This document shows positions 6,103 to 15,680 of a DNA stretch of 64,000 bases, piece by piece. Position numbers and translations under genes: made by a program. The notes beneath the pieces are model-generated. The model was not told the DNA's origin. It saw nothing but the letters and a program-made list of their open reading frames with translations, and ran no database searches. This DNA is from Spirulina subsalsa PCC 9445. Its GTDB lineage: Bacteria; Cyanobacteriota; Cyanobacteriia; Cyanobacteriales; Spirulinaceae. The stretch's first letter is position 1, and every line of letters begins with the position of its first letter. The stretch lies in the NCBI RefSeq assembly GCF_000314005.1, contig NZ_JH980292.1:3694121-3758120 (forward strand), read 5' to 3'.

Positions 6103-8958
6103 ATGGACATCATTCTCTGTCACCAAACCGTTGATTTTGATGCGTTGGGCGCGGCTGTGGGCTTGACGCGGTTAAGGGTGGGGGCGAAGTTGGTGTTAAC
6201 AGGGGGCGCTCATCCGGGGGTGAAAAATTTTCTGGCGTTGTATCGGGATGAGTTGTTGTTAATTGAACAGCGCAGTGTTACCCCCCAACGACTGAAACGG
6301 ATTATGGTGGTGGATACCCAACAGCGCGATCGCCTAGGGAAAAGCGCCGCCTGGTTAGATTTGCCCCATCTCGAAGCCATCGAGGTCTATGATCACCATT
6401 GGGACAGCCACAGTGACATCCCCGCCACCCTGCGACAGGTGGAGAATGTGGGGGCGACGACGACGTTAATTGTGGAGAAACTCCAAAGCGCGGGGGTGTC
6501 TCTCGCCTCCCCAGAAGCTACGGTGATGGCGTTGGGAATTCATGTAGACACCGGATCCCTCACCTTTGATCAAACTACAGCGCGGGATGTGCGGGCGTTG
6601 GCTTGGCTGATGGAGCAAGGCGCGGATTTACAGGGCATTCGGGACTATATCGACCCCGGACTCACCCCCCGCCTACAAAAGCTGCTCTCGGCCGCGCTAG
6701 AGGGCTTAGAACGAGTGAAAGTACAGGGCTATACCCTGACTTGGGTTTGTTTAGATACAGAGGGCTTTGTTCCGGGCTTATCCAGTATTGCGGAACGGTT
6801 AATGGATTTAACGGAATCCGATGCCCTGTTTTTTGGCGTGCAGTATCAACGGAGTGCGGAAAGTGGGAGTCGTTTAACGGTGATTGGGCGATCGCGCATT
6901 CCCAACACAACCATCCTCCCCCTCTTCCAGGCCGTCGGTGGGGGCGGCCATGCCCAGGCCACCTCAGCCACGCTGAAAAATGTAAACGCCAGCGACACTT
7001 TACAGGAATTTGTTAACCAACTCATTGATCAACTGCCCCACCCCCTGATAGCACGGGATATTATGTCCTCCCCTGTGCGTACCATTCGCCCCCAGATCAC
7101 CATCGCCGAAGCCCAACGGATTTTACTGCGTTATGGTCATTCGGGCTTATCGGTGGTGGATGAACAGGATCAGTTAGTGGGCATTATTTGCCGTCGGGAT
7201 TTAGATTTAGCCCTCCATCATGGCTTCCAACACGCCCCCGTTAAGGGCTATATGAGCCAAACCGACACCCTGAAAACCATCACCCCAGAAACCACCGTGC
7301 CGGAAATTGAGTCCCTGATGGTGACCTATGATGTGGGGCGCTTACCTGTGATTGACCAAGGGCATTTAGTGGGGATTGTGACGAGGACAGATGTCCTGAG
7401 AGTGCGTCAAGGGGAAAACTGGGGCATGGGGGAAATGGGCAACACTTCGGGGAATGGGAAGCGGCACCGTTGGGCGAGTTGTTTAATCCCCAAACCTCAA
7501 GCGCTAATTCCGGGGGCGATTTGGCAGTTTTTAGAACAAGTGAGCCAAGAAGCCGAACAACGGGGCTGGCATTTGTATTTAGTGGGGGGTGCTGTGCGGG
7601 ATTTAATCATGCAGCAAGATGCCCAAAAAGCGAGAGGAACAACACCCGAGGGCGTTAGGGGCGCAAGCATTACGCCCTCTCCTATCCCCCCTCTTGTCCC
7701 CCCCTTCCAAAAGGGGGCTAGGGGGGATAACTCCAACCCCCCCGCCTTCCTCCAAGACATCGACCTAGTAGTGGATGGCTTCCACCGCACCGCCCAAACC
7801 GGAGCCGGGGTAGAACTGGCCAAAGCGGTACAAAAACACTACCCCCAAGCCCGCCTAGAAGTGCATGGGGCTTTCCAAACGGCCGCCTTGTTGTGGCATA
7901 AAGATCCCACCTTTGGCTCCTTAGCGGTGGATATTGCCACAGCGCGGACAGAATTTTATCCCTACCCGGCCGCCAATCCCGAAGTCGAGGCCAGTTCAAT
8001 CCGTCAAGACTTGTACCGCCGGGATTTTACCATCAACGCCCTCGCCATTCGCCTCACCTCACCCAGAGAGGGGGAACTGTTAGACTTTTTTGGCGGGTTG
8101 TTAGATTTGCGATCGCACACCTTGCGCGTCCTCCATGCCAACAGCTTCATCGAAGATCCCACCCGCATCTACCGCGCCGTGCGGCTTGCCGTGCGTCTAG
8201 GCTTTCACCTTGAAGCCCAAACAGAACAATATATCCGCTATGCCATCACAAGCGGCGTATATGATCGTTCTCGTTCCCAACAAAATCCCGCCCCCGCCCT
8301 GACGACCCGCCTCAAGGCTGAATTAAGATATATATTAGAAGCCCCCTACTGGAAACCCGCCCTAGAACTACTCAATGATCTCGGAGCCTTGCGCTGTCTC
8401 CATCCCACCCTAGAACTCAACCCTCGCCTCTGGTGGCAAATCCGCCTGTTTGACCGAGGTTTAGAACGCTTTGACCCCCAACACCACCTAGACCATTGGC
8501 AACTGCGTTTAGAACTCCTGCTGGCAGAGTTACCCCCCTCAGAAGGCTGGAAAGTCGCCCAAAGTTTGGAACTCTCCGCCGATGGTGTCAAACGGTTGAA
8601 ACTCTTACCAGACGCTCGTCAAAGGTTGGTTAAAGTGTTGGGGCTGTCTGGGGATATCCCCCCCAGTGAGATTGTCCAGACCTTGCGGGATTATTCACTC
8701 CCCCTGTTAGCCCTTTTAGCCGTGAAAAGCCCCCGACCCGTGCGGCGGCAGATCTGGCACTATCTAATAGATTTATCCCACCGTCGCGCCCCTCTCACGG
8801 GTCATGATTTAAAACAATTGGGTTATAAACCGGGGCCATTGTACCGAGAAATCCTAGAACGGCTTCTTTCTGCTACCTTAGATGGAGTAATTAGCGATCG
8901 CCCTCAAGCCGAGGCATTCCTAACCCAATATTTCCCCCTACCCCAAACCAAACAGTAA
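6103..8958 (+). CDS. DHH-CBS-tRNA nucleotidyltransferase (poly(A) polymerase family) fusion
   Basis: 951 residues with three parts. Residues 1-310 form a DHH phosphoesterase-like unit (HQTVDFDALGAAVGL, VYDHH, and DHHA1 motif GGGGHAQATSATL near 275). Residues about 315-445 are a pair of CBS domains (DIMSSPVRTI, RLPVIDQGHLVGIVTRTDVL). Residues about 470-945 are a class II nucleotidyltransferase (LVGGAVRD near 493, DIDLVVDG near 551, YRRDFTINALAI, RIYRAVRLAVRLGF). Enzymes of this shape add C or A residues to the tRNA 3' CCA end; the exact specificity (CC, A or CCA) cannot be read here. A repeat-derived insertion of about 35-40 residues sits between the VGGAVRD and DID motifs. The gene follows hrcA by 8 bp. 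Confidence 0.88.
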   Translation: MDIILCHQTVDFDALGAAVGLTRLRVGAKLVLTGGAHPGVKNFLALYRDELLLIEQRSVTPQRLKRIMVVDTQQRDRLGKSAAWLDLPHLEAIEVYDHHWDSHSDIPATLRQVENVGATTTLIVEKLQSAGVSLASPEATVMALGIHVDTGSLTFDQTTARDVRALAWLMEQGADLQGIRDYIDPGLTPRLQKLLSAALEGLERVKVQGYTLTWVCLDTEGFVPGLSSIAERLMDLTESDALFFGVQYQRSAESGSRLTVIGRSRIPNTTILPLFQAVGGGGHAQATSATLKNVNASDTLQEFVNQLIDQLPHPLIARDIMSSPVRTIRPQITIAEAQRILLRYGHSGLSVVDEQDQLVGIICRRDLDLALHHGFQHAPVKGYMSQTDTLKTITPETTVPEIESLMVTYDVGRLPVIDQGHLVGIVTRTDVLRVRQGENWGMGEMGNTSGNGKRHRWASCLIPKPQALIPGAIWQFLEQVSQEAEQRGWHLYLVGGAVRDLIMQQDAQKARGTTPEGVRGASITPSPIPPLVPPFQKGARGDNSNPPAFLQDIDLVVDGFHRTAQTGAGVELAKAVQKHYPQARLEVHGAFQTAALLWHKDPTFGSLAVDIATARTEFYPYPAANPEVEASSIRQDLYRRDFTINALAIRLTSPREGELLDFFGGLLDLRSHTLRVLHANSFIEDPTRIYRAVRLAVRLGFHLEAQTEQYIRYAITSGVYDRSRSQQNPAPALTTRLKAELRYILEAPYWKPALELLNDLGALRCLHPTLELNPRLWWQIRLFDRGLERFDPQHHLDHWQLRLELLLAELPPSEGWKVAQSLELSADGVKRLKLLPDARQRLVKVLGLSGDIPPSEIVQTLRDYSLPLLALLAVKSPRPVRRQIWHYLIDLSHRRAPLTGHDLKQLGYKPGPLYREILERLLSATLDGVISDRPQAEAFLTQYFPLPQTKQ
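7646..7735 (+). repeat. Two repeat units inserted in frame in the nucleotidyltransferase gene
   Basis: The first part (GGGCGTTAGGGGCGCAAGC...ACGCCCTC) matches the intergenic hairpin repeat at 4254-4280 and 28833-28860. The second part (TATCCCCCCT ... AGGGGGGATA, about 7682-7730) is the C-rich palindrome that is tandemly duplicated at 23657-23783. Both keep the reading frame and encode a Pro-rich low-complexity stretch (SPIPPLVPPFQKGARGD) between conserved catalytic motifs. Confidence 0.75.
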
Positions 8959-9003
8959 CCCAGTCCCCCTAATCCCCTGTTCCCCATTCCCCAGTACCGA
9001 ACC

Positions 9004-10626
9004 ATGACAACCACGGCAACCTACAACGATTTCAAATACAGCCTCGACACCACCATTGGTCAAGGAATCTTTAGCCTGACCTACCAAGCGGTAGAAGTCG
9101 GTACGGGGAAGCCCGTCATGATCAAAACCCTTGCCTCCAGCTTGCAAGACCATCCCCAATTCCCCAAATTTAGGGAACGATTTCTCAAGCTGGCTCAACA
9201 ACTGAAACAATGTGTTCACCCCCACTTACCCGGCATTTGGGAGTTTTTCGAGGAAGACGGACAACCCTACATTGTCTATGACAGAATCCTAGGGGTAAAC
9301 CTTGCCGATCACGTCGCCGCTCAAGGTAGAATCCCAGAAGACCAAGCTAGAGAGTGGATTAATCAAATTGCCTCCGCCTTGCAACGGCTCCATCAACAGG
9401 GCTTAAAGCATTTAGATGTCCACCCGCGCAATATTATCTACCGCCCCGAAACCAATGATGTGGTTTTGGTGGATTTTGGCTTTACCGCAGAACTTACCCC
9501 AGAAATTCGCCAAACTCACGCCAACTTAATCGCACCGGGTTATTCTGCCCTAGAACAACACAATCCGAAAAAACCCTGTTCTTCCGCAACGGATATTTAT
9601 AGCCTCAGTGCGACGTTTTATTTTATGTTGACCGGGGATGCTCCCCCTCCGGTTCCGGTTTTGGGGCATATTCCCCCGGAAAAATGGCAGAAGTTCCCCC
9701 GGGAGATTAGTTCCCCCACCCGCGCCACAATTTTACGGGGGATGGCTCTCTCTGCCATTGACCGCCCTCAAACGGTGGCGGATTGGTCTTCCTTATGGCG
9801 GGAGGTCTGGGAACGAGAACAGCAGGCCTTACAAGCCCAGTTAGAGGCACAATTACAGGCGGAACGGCTGGAAAATGAACGTTTAGCCCGTTTAGAAGCC
9901 GAACGCTTAGAAAATGAGCGTCTCGCCCGTTTGGAAGCCGAACGTTTAGAAAATGAACGTTTAGCCCGTTTAGAGTTTGAACGCCTAGAAAATGAACGTT
10001 TAGCCCGTTTAGAAGCCGAACGCTTAGAAAATGAACGTCTCGCCCGTTTAGAAGCCGAACGTTTAGAAAACGAACGTCTTGCCCGTTTAGAGTTTGAACG
10101 CCTAGAAAATGAACGTCTTGCCCGTTTAGAGTTTGAACGTTTAGAAAATGAACGTTTAGCGCGTTTAGAGTTTGAACGGTTGGAAAATGAACGTCTTGCC
10201 CGTTTAGAAACCGAACGTTTAGAAGCCGAACGTTTAGCGCGCTTAGAGTTTGAACGGCAAATTCAACAGGAAATTGAACGTCAACAAGCGCCGACTGGGG
10301 AAATGGACCCCTCTCCTACCCCTCTCGAAGAGTTAGAAGCGGGATCTGTTGCCCTGACGGTATCCTCTCCCCAAAAACGCCCCAAAACTAGCCCCCGCCC
10401 CACCCAGAAACGGAAAGGGAAGGCGCGCCCCCAGAGCCAAATGGTGAAAGTCCGTTTTCCGATGGGAGCATTACTCATGACCAGTGCGATCGCCGCTTCG
10501 GCCGGGGCGGGCTTTGGTTTGTCCCTCCGTCTCAATCGTCCCACGGAGGCGGGATCGTCCTTCTGGCACGTTGAGCAGTCCTTCCCCCCGCGAGAATTTA
10601 AGGAACAAGAGACTGGGGATGAATGA
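9004..10626 (+). CDS. Serine/threonine kinase-like protein with a 13-residue coiled-coil repeat and C-terminal membrane span
   Basis: 540 residues. Residues 10-270 form a Hanks-type kinase fold: glycine loop around G19-G21, lysine K41 (VMIKTL), catalytic loop HLDVHPRN (D138, N143) and DFG (157-159). The usual HRD arginine is Leu, so it is a non-RD kinase. Residues 285-420 are ten near-perfect copies of [14 protein letters not shown], a strongly charged helix or coiled coil. A basic Pro-rich linker follows, then a hydrophobic segment near 486-505 ([20 protein letters not shown]) that probably spans the membrane. Substrates are unknown. The stop overlaps the start of mnmE (ATGA), suggesting coupled translation. 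Confidence 0.85.
   Translation: MTTTATYNDFKYSLDTTIGQGIFSLTYQAVEVGTGKPVMIKTLASSLQDHPQFPKFRERFLKLAQQLKQCVHPHLPGIWEFFEEDGQPYIVYDRILGVNLADHVAAQGRIPEDQAREWINQIASALQRLHQQGLKHLDVHPRNIIYRPETNDVVLVDFGFTAELTPEIRQTHANLIAPGYSALEQHNPKKPCSSATDIYSLSATFYFMLTGDAPPPVPVLGHIPPEKWQKFPREISSPTRATILRGMALSAIDRPQTVADWSSLWREVWEREQQALQAQLEAQLQAERLENERLARLEAERLENERLARLEAERLENERLARLEFERLENERLARLEAERLENERLARLEAERLENERLARLEFERLENERLARLEFERLENERLARLEFERLENERLARLETERLEAERLARLEFERQIQQEIERQQAPTGEMDPSPTPLEELEAGSVALTVSSPQKRPKTSPRPTQKRKGKARPQSQMVKVRFPMGALLMTSAIAASAGAGFGLSLRLNRPTEAGSSFWHVEQSFPPREFKEQETGDE
9862..10251 (+). repeat. 39-bp coding tandem repeat, ten units
   Basis: Ten units of 39 bp encode [12 protein letters not shown] followed by A, F or T. 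Units differ mainly at synonymous third positions and at the last codon (GCC vs TTT), suggesting purifying selection on the protein repeat together with unit exchange. Confidence 0.9.
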
Positions 10627-11993
10627 TGCAGGGTGAGACAATCGCAGCGATCGCAACGGCCATTGTTCCAGAACAGGGGAGCATCGGCATTGTAAGGGTA
10701 TCGGGCAAAGAAGCCCTCGCCCTCGCCCAGCGTATCTTTCACCCACCGGGCAAGCAACGCTGGGTCAGCCACCGCATCCTCTACGGCTACATCCGCCACC
10801 CCCACACTGGGGAACAAATTGATGAGGCCTTATTGCTGATTATGCAAGCGCCCCGCTCTTTCACGCGGGAGGATGTGGTGGAGTTCCACTGTCACGGGGG
10901 CATGATTCCCGTACAACGAGTTCTACAGTTGTGTCTGGAAGGGGGGGCTAGACTCGCCCAGCCGGGGGAGTTTAGCCTGCGTGCCTTTCTCAACGGGCGA
11001 ATTGACCTCACCCAAGCCGAAAGCGTGGCGGATTTAGTGGGGGCGCGTTCTCCCCAAGCGGCCAGCCTCGCCCTCGCTGGACTACAGGGCAAACTCGCTC
11101 ACCCGATCCGTGATTTGCGGAAAATTTGTCTGGATATCCTCGCAGACGTGGAAGCACGCATCGATTTTGAGGACGATTTACCCCCGTTAGATGAGGAACA
11201 GGTCAAAAAAGACCTAAAGGGGGCGTTAAAGGTCGTCGAGGAGATTTTAGCCACAGCCGACCGGGGGGAATTGCTGCGTAGTGGTTTAAAAGTGGCCATT
11301 GTCGGCCGTCCTAATGTGGGGAAATCCAGTTTGCTTAATGCTTGGAGTCGGAGCGATCGCGCTATTGTTACAGAACTCCCCGGCACGACGCGGGATGTAG
11401 TCGAGTCTAGCCTGATTGTGGGGGGGATTCCTATTCAAGTCTTAGACACGGCCGGAATCCGCCATACCGTGGATACCGTCGAGCAAATTGGGGTAGCGCG
11501 ATCGCGTCAAGCCGCCCAAAGTGCCGACCTCATCCTCTACACCCTAGACACCCCAAGCGGTTGGACTCCCGAAGATGACGAAATTTACCAACAAGTCAAA
11601 CACCGCCCCCTCATCCTCATCCTGAACAAAATTGACCTCGCCTCCCCCCAACAAGTCCACTACCCCCCCGAAATCCAGCAAGTCGTTTATACCGCCGTCG
11701 CCCACCATCAGGGCATCCCCGACCTAGAACAAGCCATCCTGAACACCATCAAAACAGGACAACTCACCGCCACTAACCTTGATATTGCTATCAACCAACG
11801 CCAAGGAGCCGCCCTCACCCGGGCTAAAATTGCCTTAGAACAAGTGCAACAAACTATTAACGAACAACTCCCCCTAGACTTCTGGACAATTGACCTACGC
11901 AGTGCCATTCAAGCATTAGGGGAAATTACCGGAGAAGGTGTTACTGAGTCCGTTTTAGACCAGATTTTTAGTCGGTTTTGTATTGGCAAATAG
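10623..11993 (+). CDS. mnmE: tRNA modification GTPase MnmE
   Basis: 456 residues, full length. The N-terminal tetrahydrofolate-binding domain (DTIAAIAT-like [15 protein letters not shown]), a G domain with G1 GRPNVGKSS (about residue 226), GTTRD, DTAGI and NKID, and the diagnostic C-terminal FCIGK with its cysteine are all present. With MnmG it makes the cmnm5U34 modification of tRNA wobble uridines in the cytoplasm. The ATG overlaps the stop codon of the kinase gene. Confidence 0.97.
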   Translation: MMQGETIAAIATAIVPEQGSIGIVRVSGKEALALAQRIFHPPGKQRWVSHRILYGYIRHPHTGEQIDEALLLIMQAPRSFTREDVVEFHCHGGMIPVQRVLQLCLEGGARLAQPGEFSLRAFLNGRIDLTQAESVADLVGARSPQAASLALAGLQGKLAHPIRDLRKICLDILADVEARIDFEDDLPPLDEEQVKKDLKGALKVVEEILATADRGELLRSGLKVAIVGRPNVGKSSLLNAWSRSDRAIVTELPGTTRDVVESSLIVGGIPIQVLDTAGIRHTVDTVEQIGVARSRQAAQSADLILYTLDTPSGWTPEDDEIYQQVKHRPLILILNKIDLASPQQVHYPPEIQQVVYTAVAHHQGIPDLEQAILNTIKTGQLTATNLDIAINQRQGAALTRAKIALEQVQQTINEQLPLDFWTIDLRSAIQALGEITGEGVTESVLDQIFSRFCIGK

Positions 11994-11999
11994 CTAGCC

Positions 12000-12680
12000 A
12001 TGAACCAATTTTTTGAACAAAAAATCCGCCTTCCTTTGCTCATCCTCATTTGTGTGGGGGTATGGTTTAGCTTCGTGAAAATTCTGTTTTCTCAACCCTC
12101 TCCCTCCATTCCTCAAGCGGTTGTAACAGTACCTGAGTTTCCCGCAAATGTCCCGATTCCTCACTGGAAATCTATCACAAAACCGTTAGAAATTAAGCAA
12201 AGGTCAGACCCCGATTTATTCCCCCAAGCCAAGACCTATTACTACCAACAGAATAACCGAGTGATTCAAGTCGAAATGCGCCTTGTTACGAATGAAGAAG
12301 ATGCCAGAACATTAATGAAACAATATGCTAATATTTCCCAACCTGTAGAAATTCGAGAACATCCTACTCAAGGGTTTTATGCTGTGACCGCCAATCCAGA
12401 TTATACTTATCTCACAGCCTGTATTAATGCCAGAGGTCATAGCACGGTGACTCATTTACAGTTTAAACAAAATGGTTATCGCTATGGTTTAGACGGAACA
12501 AGGCTGCTGGCTTGGTTAACGGGAGAACAACCCCTGCGAGATCCTCGGTGTTTTTGGACTTTAATCATCATGCCTGCATCCGACGTTCCTCTAGCGGATC
12601 CCTTAGAGGTGGTTGAGGAGGTTTGGACAGGTTGGTATGATTGGTGGCGATCGCATCTTCGGAATCTCCCCTCTACCTAA
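12000..12680 (+). CDS. Exported protein, possibly cyanoexosortase-associated
   Basis: 226 residues with one N-terminal membrane span (LPLLILICVGVWFSFVKILF) and an extracytoplasmic domain. The block YLTACINARGHSTVTHLQF, then RLLAWLTGEQPLRDPRCFW and a C-terminal WTGWYDWW resembles, from memory, cyanobacterial proteins labelled cyanoexosortase A system-associated. No exosortase gene is visible here, so this is a tentative assignment. The gene starts 7 bp after mnmE and precedes an HpsJ-like gene by 45 bp. Confidence 0.45.
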   Translation: MNQFFEQKIRLPLLILICVGVWFSFVKILFSQPSPSIPQAVVTVPEFPANVPIPHWKSITKPLEIKQRSDPDLFPQAKTYYYQQNNRVIQVEMRLVTNEEDARTLMKQYANISQPVEIREHPTQGFYAVTANPDYTYLTACINARGHSTVTHLQFKQNGYRYGLDGTRLLAWLTGEQPLRDPRCFWTLIIMPASDVPLADPLEVVEEVWTGWYDWWRSHLRNLPST

Positions 12681-12724
12681 CCCATCTCTGCTGCATATTT
12701 TAGCTTATAAGTCAAGAAAAAAAT

Positions 12725-13513
12725 ATGACCTCTTCCCCCCAATCCCCCGATCCTGAACAACCCTTAGAGTCTCAACACTCTAATCAATATTTAGCCGAAA
12801 TGAGTGGAAAAGTTGAGGAAATCTGGAACTTTTCTCTCGCTCAAGTTCAGTCCATTAAACTATTAAGAACGATTGGCTATGGATTGCTAATTTTTCTGCT
12901 GTTTGATGTGATTAATCTCCTGATTCCCCCCAACTTTATGAACCCGACTTGGGAGTTTCAAACCTTTGGCGGCATTGTAGAACGGGTGGCTGTTCCTTTA
13001 ATTGGCTTTAGCTTTATCTTTTTTGCAGAGAAAAAAGTCCGATCCGCTTGGGAAATTCCCCTCTTAAAAGTATTGTCTTGGTTAGTGTTAGGTTTAGCTT
13101 TACTTTTCTTTCTCTTCATCCCCTTGGGAGTCTTTAATACTGTCCGCATTCAAAGACAAGCTAACGAACAAATCACCAGTCGAGTGGCTCAAGGGGTGAG
13201 CCAAGTCGAGGAAGTTCAACAGCGTTTAACTGAAGTGAATTCTGTTCAAGAATTGGAGGAGTTAGTCGGACAAATTACCAATCAACCGACACGCCCCACC
13301 TTAGACAATCCTGAACAATACGACGAAGTAAAAACCCGTTTAGCGGATACAATGTCACTGGTTGAACAGAATATTAAACAGCAAGCAGAAAACCTCCAAG
13401 CGGCTCAACGCTTGTCTTTATTGAAGAACTCTGTTAAGTGGAATCTTGGTTCTTTGTTAGCGGCAGTTCTGTTTCTTTTCATGTGGCAAGGTACACGCTG
13501 GGCGAGAAAGTAA
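12725..13513 (+). CDS. HpsJ-like membrane protein
   Basis: 262 residues. Four hydrophobic segments are visible: about 46-62 (LLIFLLFDVINLLIPP), 85-100 (VAVPLIGFSFIFFAE), 115-135 (VLSWLVLGLALLFFLFIPLG) and near the C-terminus (LLAAVLFLFMWQG). Between the last two lies a helical, glutamine-rich region (about 140-235). The PPNFMNPTWEFQTFGGIVER motif is, as I recall it, typical of HpsJ proteins linked to hormogonium polysaccharide secretion in filamentous cyanobacteria. It supports a filamentous host. No other hps genes are seen. Confidence 0.6.
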   Translation: MTSSPQSPDPEQPLESQHSNQYLAEMSGKVEEIWNFSLAQVQSIKLLRTIGYGLLIFLLFDVINLLIPPNFMNPTWEFQTFGGIVERVAVPLIGFSFIFFAEKKVRSAWEIPLLKVLSWLVLGLALLFFLFIPLGVFNTVRIQRQANEQITSRVAQGVSQVEEVQQRLTEVNSVQELEELVGQITNQPTRPTLDNPEQYDEVKTRLADTMSLVEQNIKQQAENLQAAQRLSLLKNSVKWNLGSLLAAVLFLFMWQGTRWARK

Positions 13514-13555
13514 TACCCATTTAATGTGAGTGGTGTGCAGAAGGGAAATTTTCGG

Positions 13556-13633
13556 GAATCGGGAGTCGGGAGTTGAGGAATCAAGAATTATTCCCAATTC
13601 CCAATTCCCTATTCCCAATTCCCTATTCCCCAT
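13556..13633 (+). repeat. Heptad tract at the 3' end of the DUF3593 gene
   Basis: GGGAATC/GGGAGTC units on one arm and ATTCCCA/ATTCCCT units on the other form an imperfect inverted array. The tract overlaps the stop codon (complement of 13623-13625) of the DUF3593 gene, so the last codons and the TAG are repeat-derived. Confidence 0.75.
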
Positions 13634-13943
13634 GACGGGATTTTTGCTCAGGTGGGTTCTTTTTGTGGTTAATAATGGCTTGACGAAAACCTAACACAAC
13701 TAAAATATTTGAGAGGGTGAGAAAGGCTTCTGCGCCCCCATGTAACCAGTCTACATTCGCGAGGTTTTCCTGATAGGCGACTTGGGCATAAATTCCGGCC
13801 GGAATGGTGACAGCGACGAAGATTAACAGCACATAAAAGCCAATTAAAGCTAGACGGGGGGTTTTGCCGGAACGAGTCATAAACCACAAAAACCCGAGAT
13901 AGGGAAACAGGGATAAAGCAAAGAGGGTTTCTTTGGATAGCAT
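13623..13943 (-). CDS. DUF3593 membrane protein
   Basis: 106 residues, with hydrophobic segments at about 5-20, 32-52 and 75-90 and the motif FPYLGFLWF near the N-terminus. I recognise it as DUF3593, a small family conserved in cyanobacteria and plastid-bearing plants, with no established function. It lies 20 bp downstream of ubiA on the same strand and may be cotranscribed. Its C-terminus (RHGE) and stop codon lie in the heptad repeat tract. Confidence 0.8.
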   Translation of the reverse strand: MLSKETLFALSLFPYLGFLWFMTRSGKTPRLALIGFYVLLIFVAVTIPAGIYAQVAYQENLANVDWLHGGAEAFLTLSNILVVLGFRQAIINHKKNPPEQKSRHGE

Positions 13944-13963
13944 GGGTAGATTAATTTAACAAA

Positions 13964-14848
13964 TCACAATAAACACCCGGCAATAATACCCCCCAATAGG
14001 ACAAAACCTAAGCCTACATTTTGCTGGAAAATTTGACCGTAGAGGGGACGGGGAGGGTCTGGTTGTCGCAGTTGGTTAAATTGCCAGAGCCAGCCGATGA
14101 GGGCAGCAGTCCACCCCAGCCAAAATGTCCAATGTAAGCCCTCCACAAAGGCTAAATCAGCGAGTAAAGCGGCAGTGAGGGCGAAAAAGACTCCCACGGC
14201 GAAAGGGGCGGCTTTGCCGAAGAATAGGGCGCTGGAGTTAATGCCAATTTTTGCGTCATCTTCGCGATCGCTCATGGCGTAGACGGTATCAAAGCCTAAT
14301 GTCCAACTGACCACCGCCCCCCAGAGTAACCCCGAGGGGAGGGAAAGGTTAGCTGTCACGGCACTCCAACTGATCAACACGGCAAACCCCCAAGCGAGGG
14401 CGAGAACTAATTGAGGGACGGGAAAAAAGCGTTTAGCGGAGGGATAAAGGAGGATGAAGGGGACGGCAGCCACACAAAGCCCAAAGCTGAGGGGGTTCAG
14501 GTATAAGGCTAATCCGGCCGCACTGAGGAGGGCGATCGCACTAATGGCAAAACCCACCTGTAGCGACAGCGCCCGAGAGGCAAGGGGGCGGGTTTTCGTC
14601 CGTTCTACTTGAGGATCAATATCCCGATCCCACAAATCATTCACGACACAACCTAACGCACTGGTGCTAAGGGTGCCTAGGATAATCACCCCCACCAAGG
14701 GCCAAGGGGGTACACCATGAGCGGCTAAAAAGACCGCCCACAGTGCCGGAATCAGCAGAATCAATCGTCCTGCGGGTTTATCCCAGCGCAACAAACGGAT
14801 AATTGTCCACCAAGTTGGTTCTGAGGAAGGTTGAGAGGATGTCACCAT
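13964..14848 (-). CDS. ubiA: 4-hydroxybenzoate polyprenyltransferase (UbiA family)
   Basis: 294 residues with eight or nine predicted membrane helices. The two Asp-rich motifs of UbiA prenyltransferases are present: NDLWDRDID at 70-78 and YAMSDREDDAKIG near 192-204. The family transfers a polyprenyl chain to an aromatic acid; in cyanobacteria this is the 4-hydroxybenzoate step of plastoquinone synthesis. The length is normal. DUF3593 follows by 20 bp. Confidence 0.92.
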   Translation of the reverse strand: MVTSSQPSSEPTWWTIIRLLRWDKPAGRLILLIPALWAVFLAAHGVPPWPLVGVIILGTLSTSALGCVVNDLWDRDIDPQVERTKTRPLASRALSLQVGFAISAIALLSAAGLALYLNPLSFGLCVAAVPFILLYPSAKRFFPVPQLVLALAWGFAVLISWSAVTANLSLPSGLLWGAVVSWTLGFDTVYAMSDREDDAKIGINSSALFFGKAAPFAVGVFFALTAALLADLAFVEGLHWTFWLGWTAALIGWLWQFNQLRQPDPPRPLYGQIFQQNVGLGFVLLGGIIAGCLL

Positions 14849-14877
14849 AGAATGGGTAATAGGTAATAGGTAAAAGA

Positions 14878-15597
14878 TTAACTATTAACGGGTAGGGTTT
14901 TCTGAGCAAATACGGCTTTAACCCGTTCTAATTCTAATTCGGAAAAACGATCTACCGTCCAGTTGGTCTGGCGTTGTAACATATGGAAGGGGTAAGTATG
15001 GGCAATTCCCACGACCTGCATTTTAGCCTGTTTAGCGGCCGTAATTCCAGCCGGACTGTCTTCAATGGCTAGACAATTTTGGGCGGTAATATTGAGGTGA
15101 GGAAAGAGACGATTTAAACGTTCTACGGCTAGGAGATAACCATAGGGATCGGGTTTACTGGTGGTAACTTCATCCCCGGTTACGAAAACTTGAAAATAAG
15201 GGGCTAAATTGGTTCGTTGTAATACGGTGTCCACTTCACTCCGCAAGGCTCCGGTGACTAAGCCAATGATTAACTCCTCCCGTTGTAATTGCTGCAAAAA
15301 TTCCTCAACTTCTGGGTAAATCGGTAAGGGGTCAAGGGTGGCAATGCGGGCTTGATAGGCTTGAGATTTGCGGGCAATCAGACTGTTGAGGTACTCTTCA
15401 GAAACGACGCGACCCCGACGGGCTAGGATTTCTTTGAGACAAACGCGATCGCTTCTCCCTAAACAAATTTCATGGAAGTCATGGGGAGAAGGCCGTAAAT
15501 TTTCCTGCAAGAGAAGGTCATTAATGAGTTCTTCGTGAACGGGTTCGTCATTAATGATCGTACCGTTGAAGTCCAGTAAAACTGCTTTAAGACTCAT
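14878..15597 (-). CDS. HAD-superfamily hydrolase (phosphoglycolate phosphatase / beta-phosphoglucomutase-like)
   Basis: 239 residues. Motif I is LLDFNGTIIND, where the usual second aspartate (DxD) is Asn11. Motif II is LVTGA (S/T position), motif III includes the lysine of TSKPDPYGYL, and motif IV is AIEDSPAGITAAKQA. The C1 cap falls in residues 15-90. This is a class IA HAD; the substrate cannot be told. The D-to-N change in motif I is unusual for a phosphatase and may mean altered chemistry. It lies 29 bp upstream of ubiA on the same strand. Confidence 0.85.
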   Translation of the reverse strand: MSLKAVLLDFNGTIINDEPVHEELINDLLLQENLRPSPHDFHEICLGRSDRVCLKEILARRGRVVSEEYLNSLIARKSQAYQARIATLDPLPIYPEVEEFLQQLQREELIIGLVTGALRSEVDTVLQRTNLAPYFQVFVTGDEVTTSKPDPYGYLLAVERLNRLFPHLNITAQNCLAIEDSPAGITAAKQAKMQVVGIAHTYPFHMLQRQTNWTVDRFSELELERVKAVFAQKTLPVNS

Positions 15598-15680
15598 GAT
15601 TCAGGAAAGGGCAATTAGGGGCTGGGAATTATAAGTTGATAATTGATGTTTAATAATTAGTAATTACTAATTGATTTAAG

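Noticed and set aside
9862..10251. 39-bp direct repeats that might be taken for a CRISPR-like array
   Set aside because: They are contiguous coding units of a coiled-coil protein with no unique spacers.
10281..10817. 178-residue ORF opposite the kinase-mnmE junction
   Set aside because: It covers the ends of two clear genes on the other strand; no motif.
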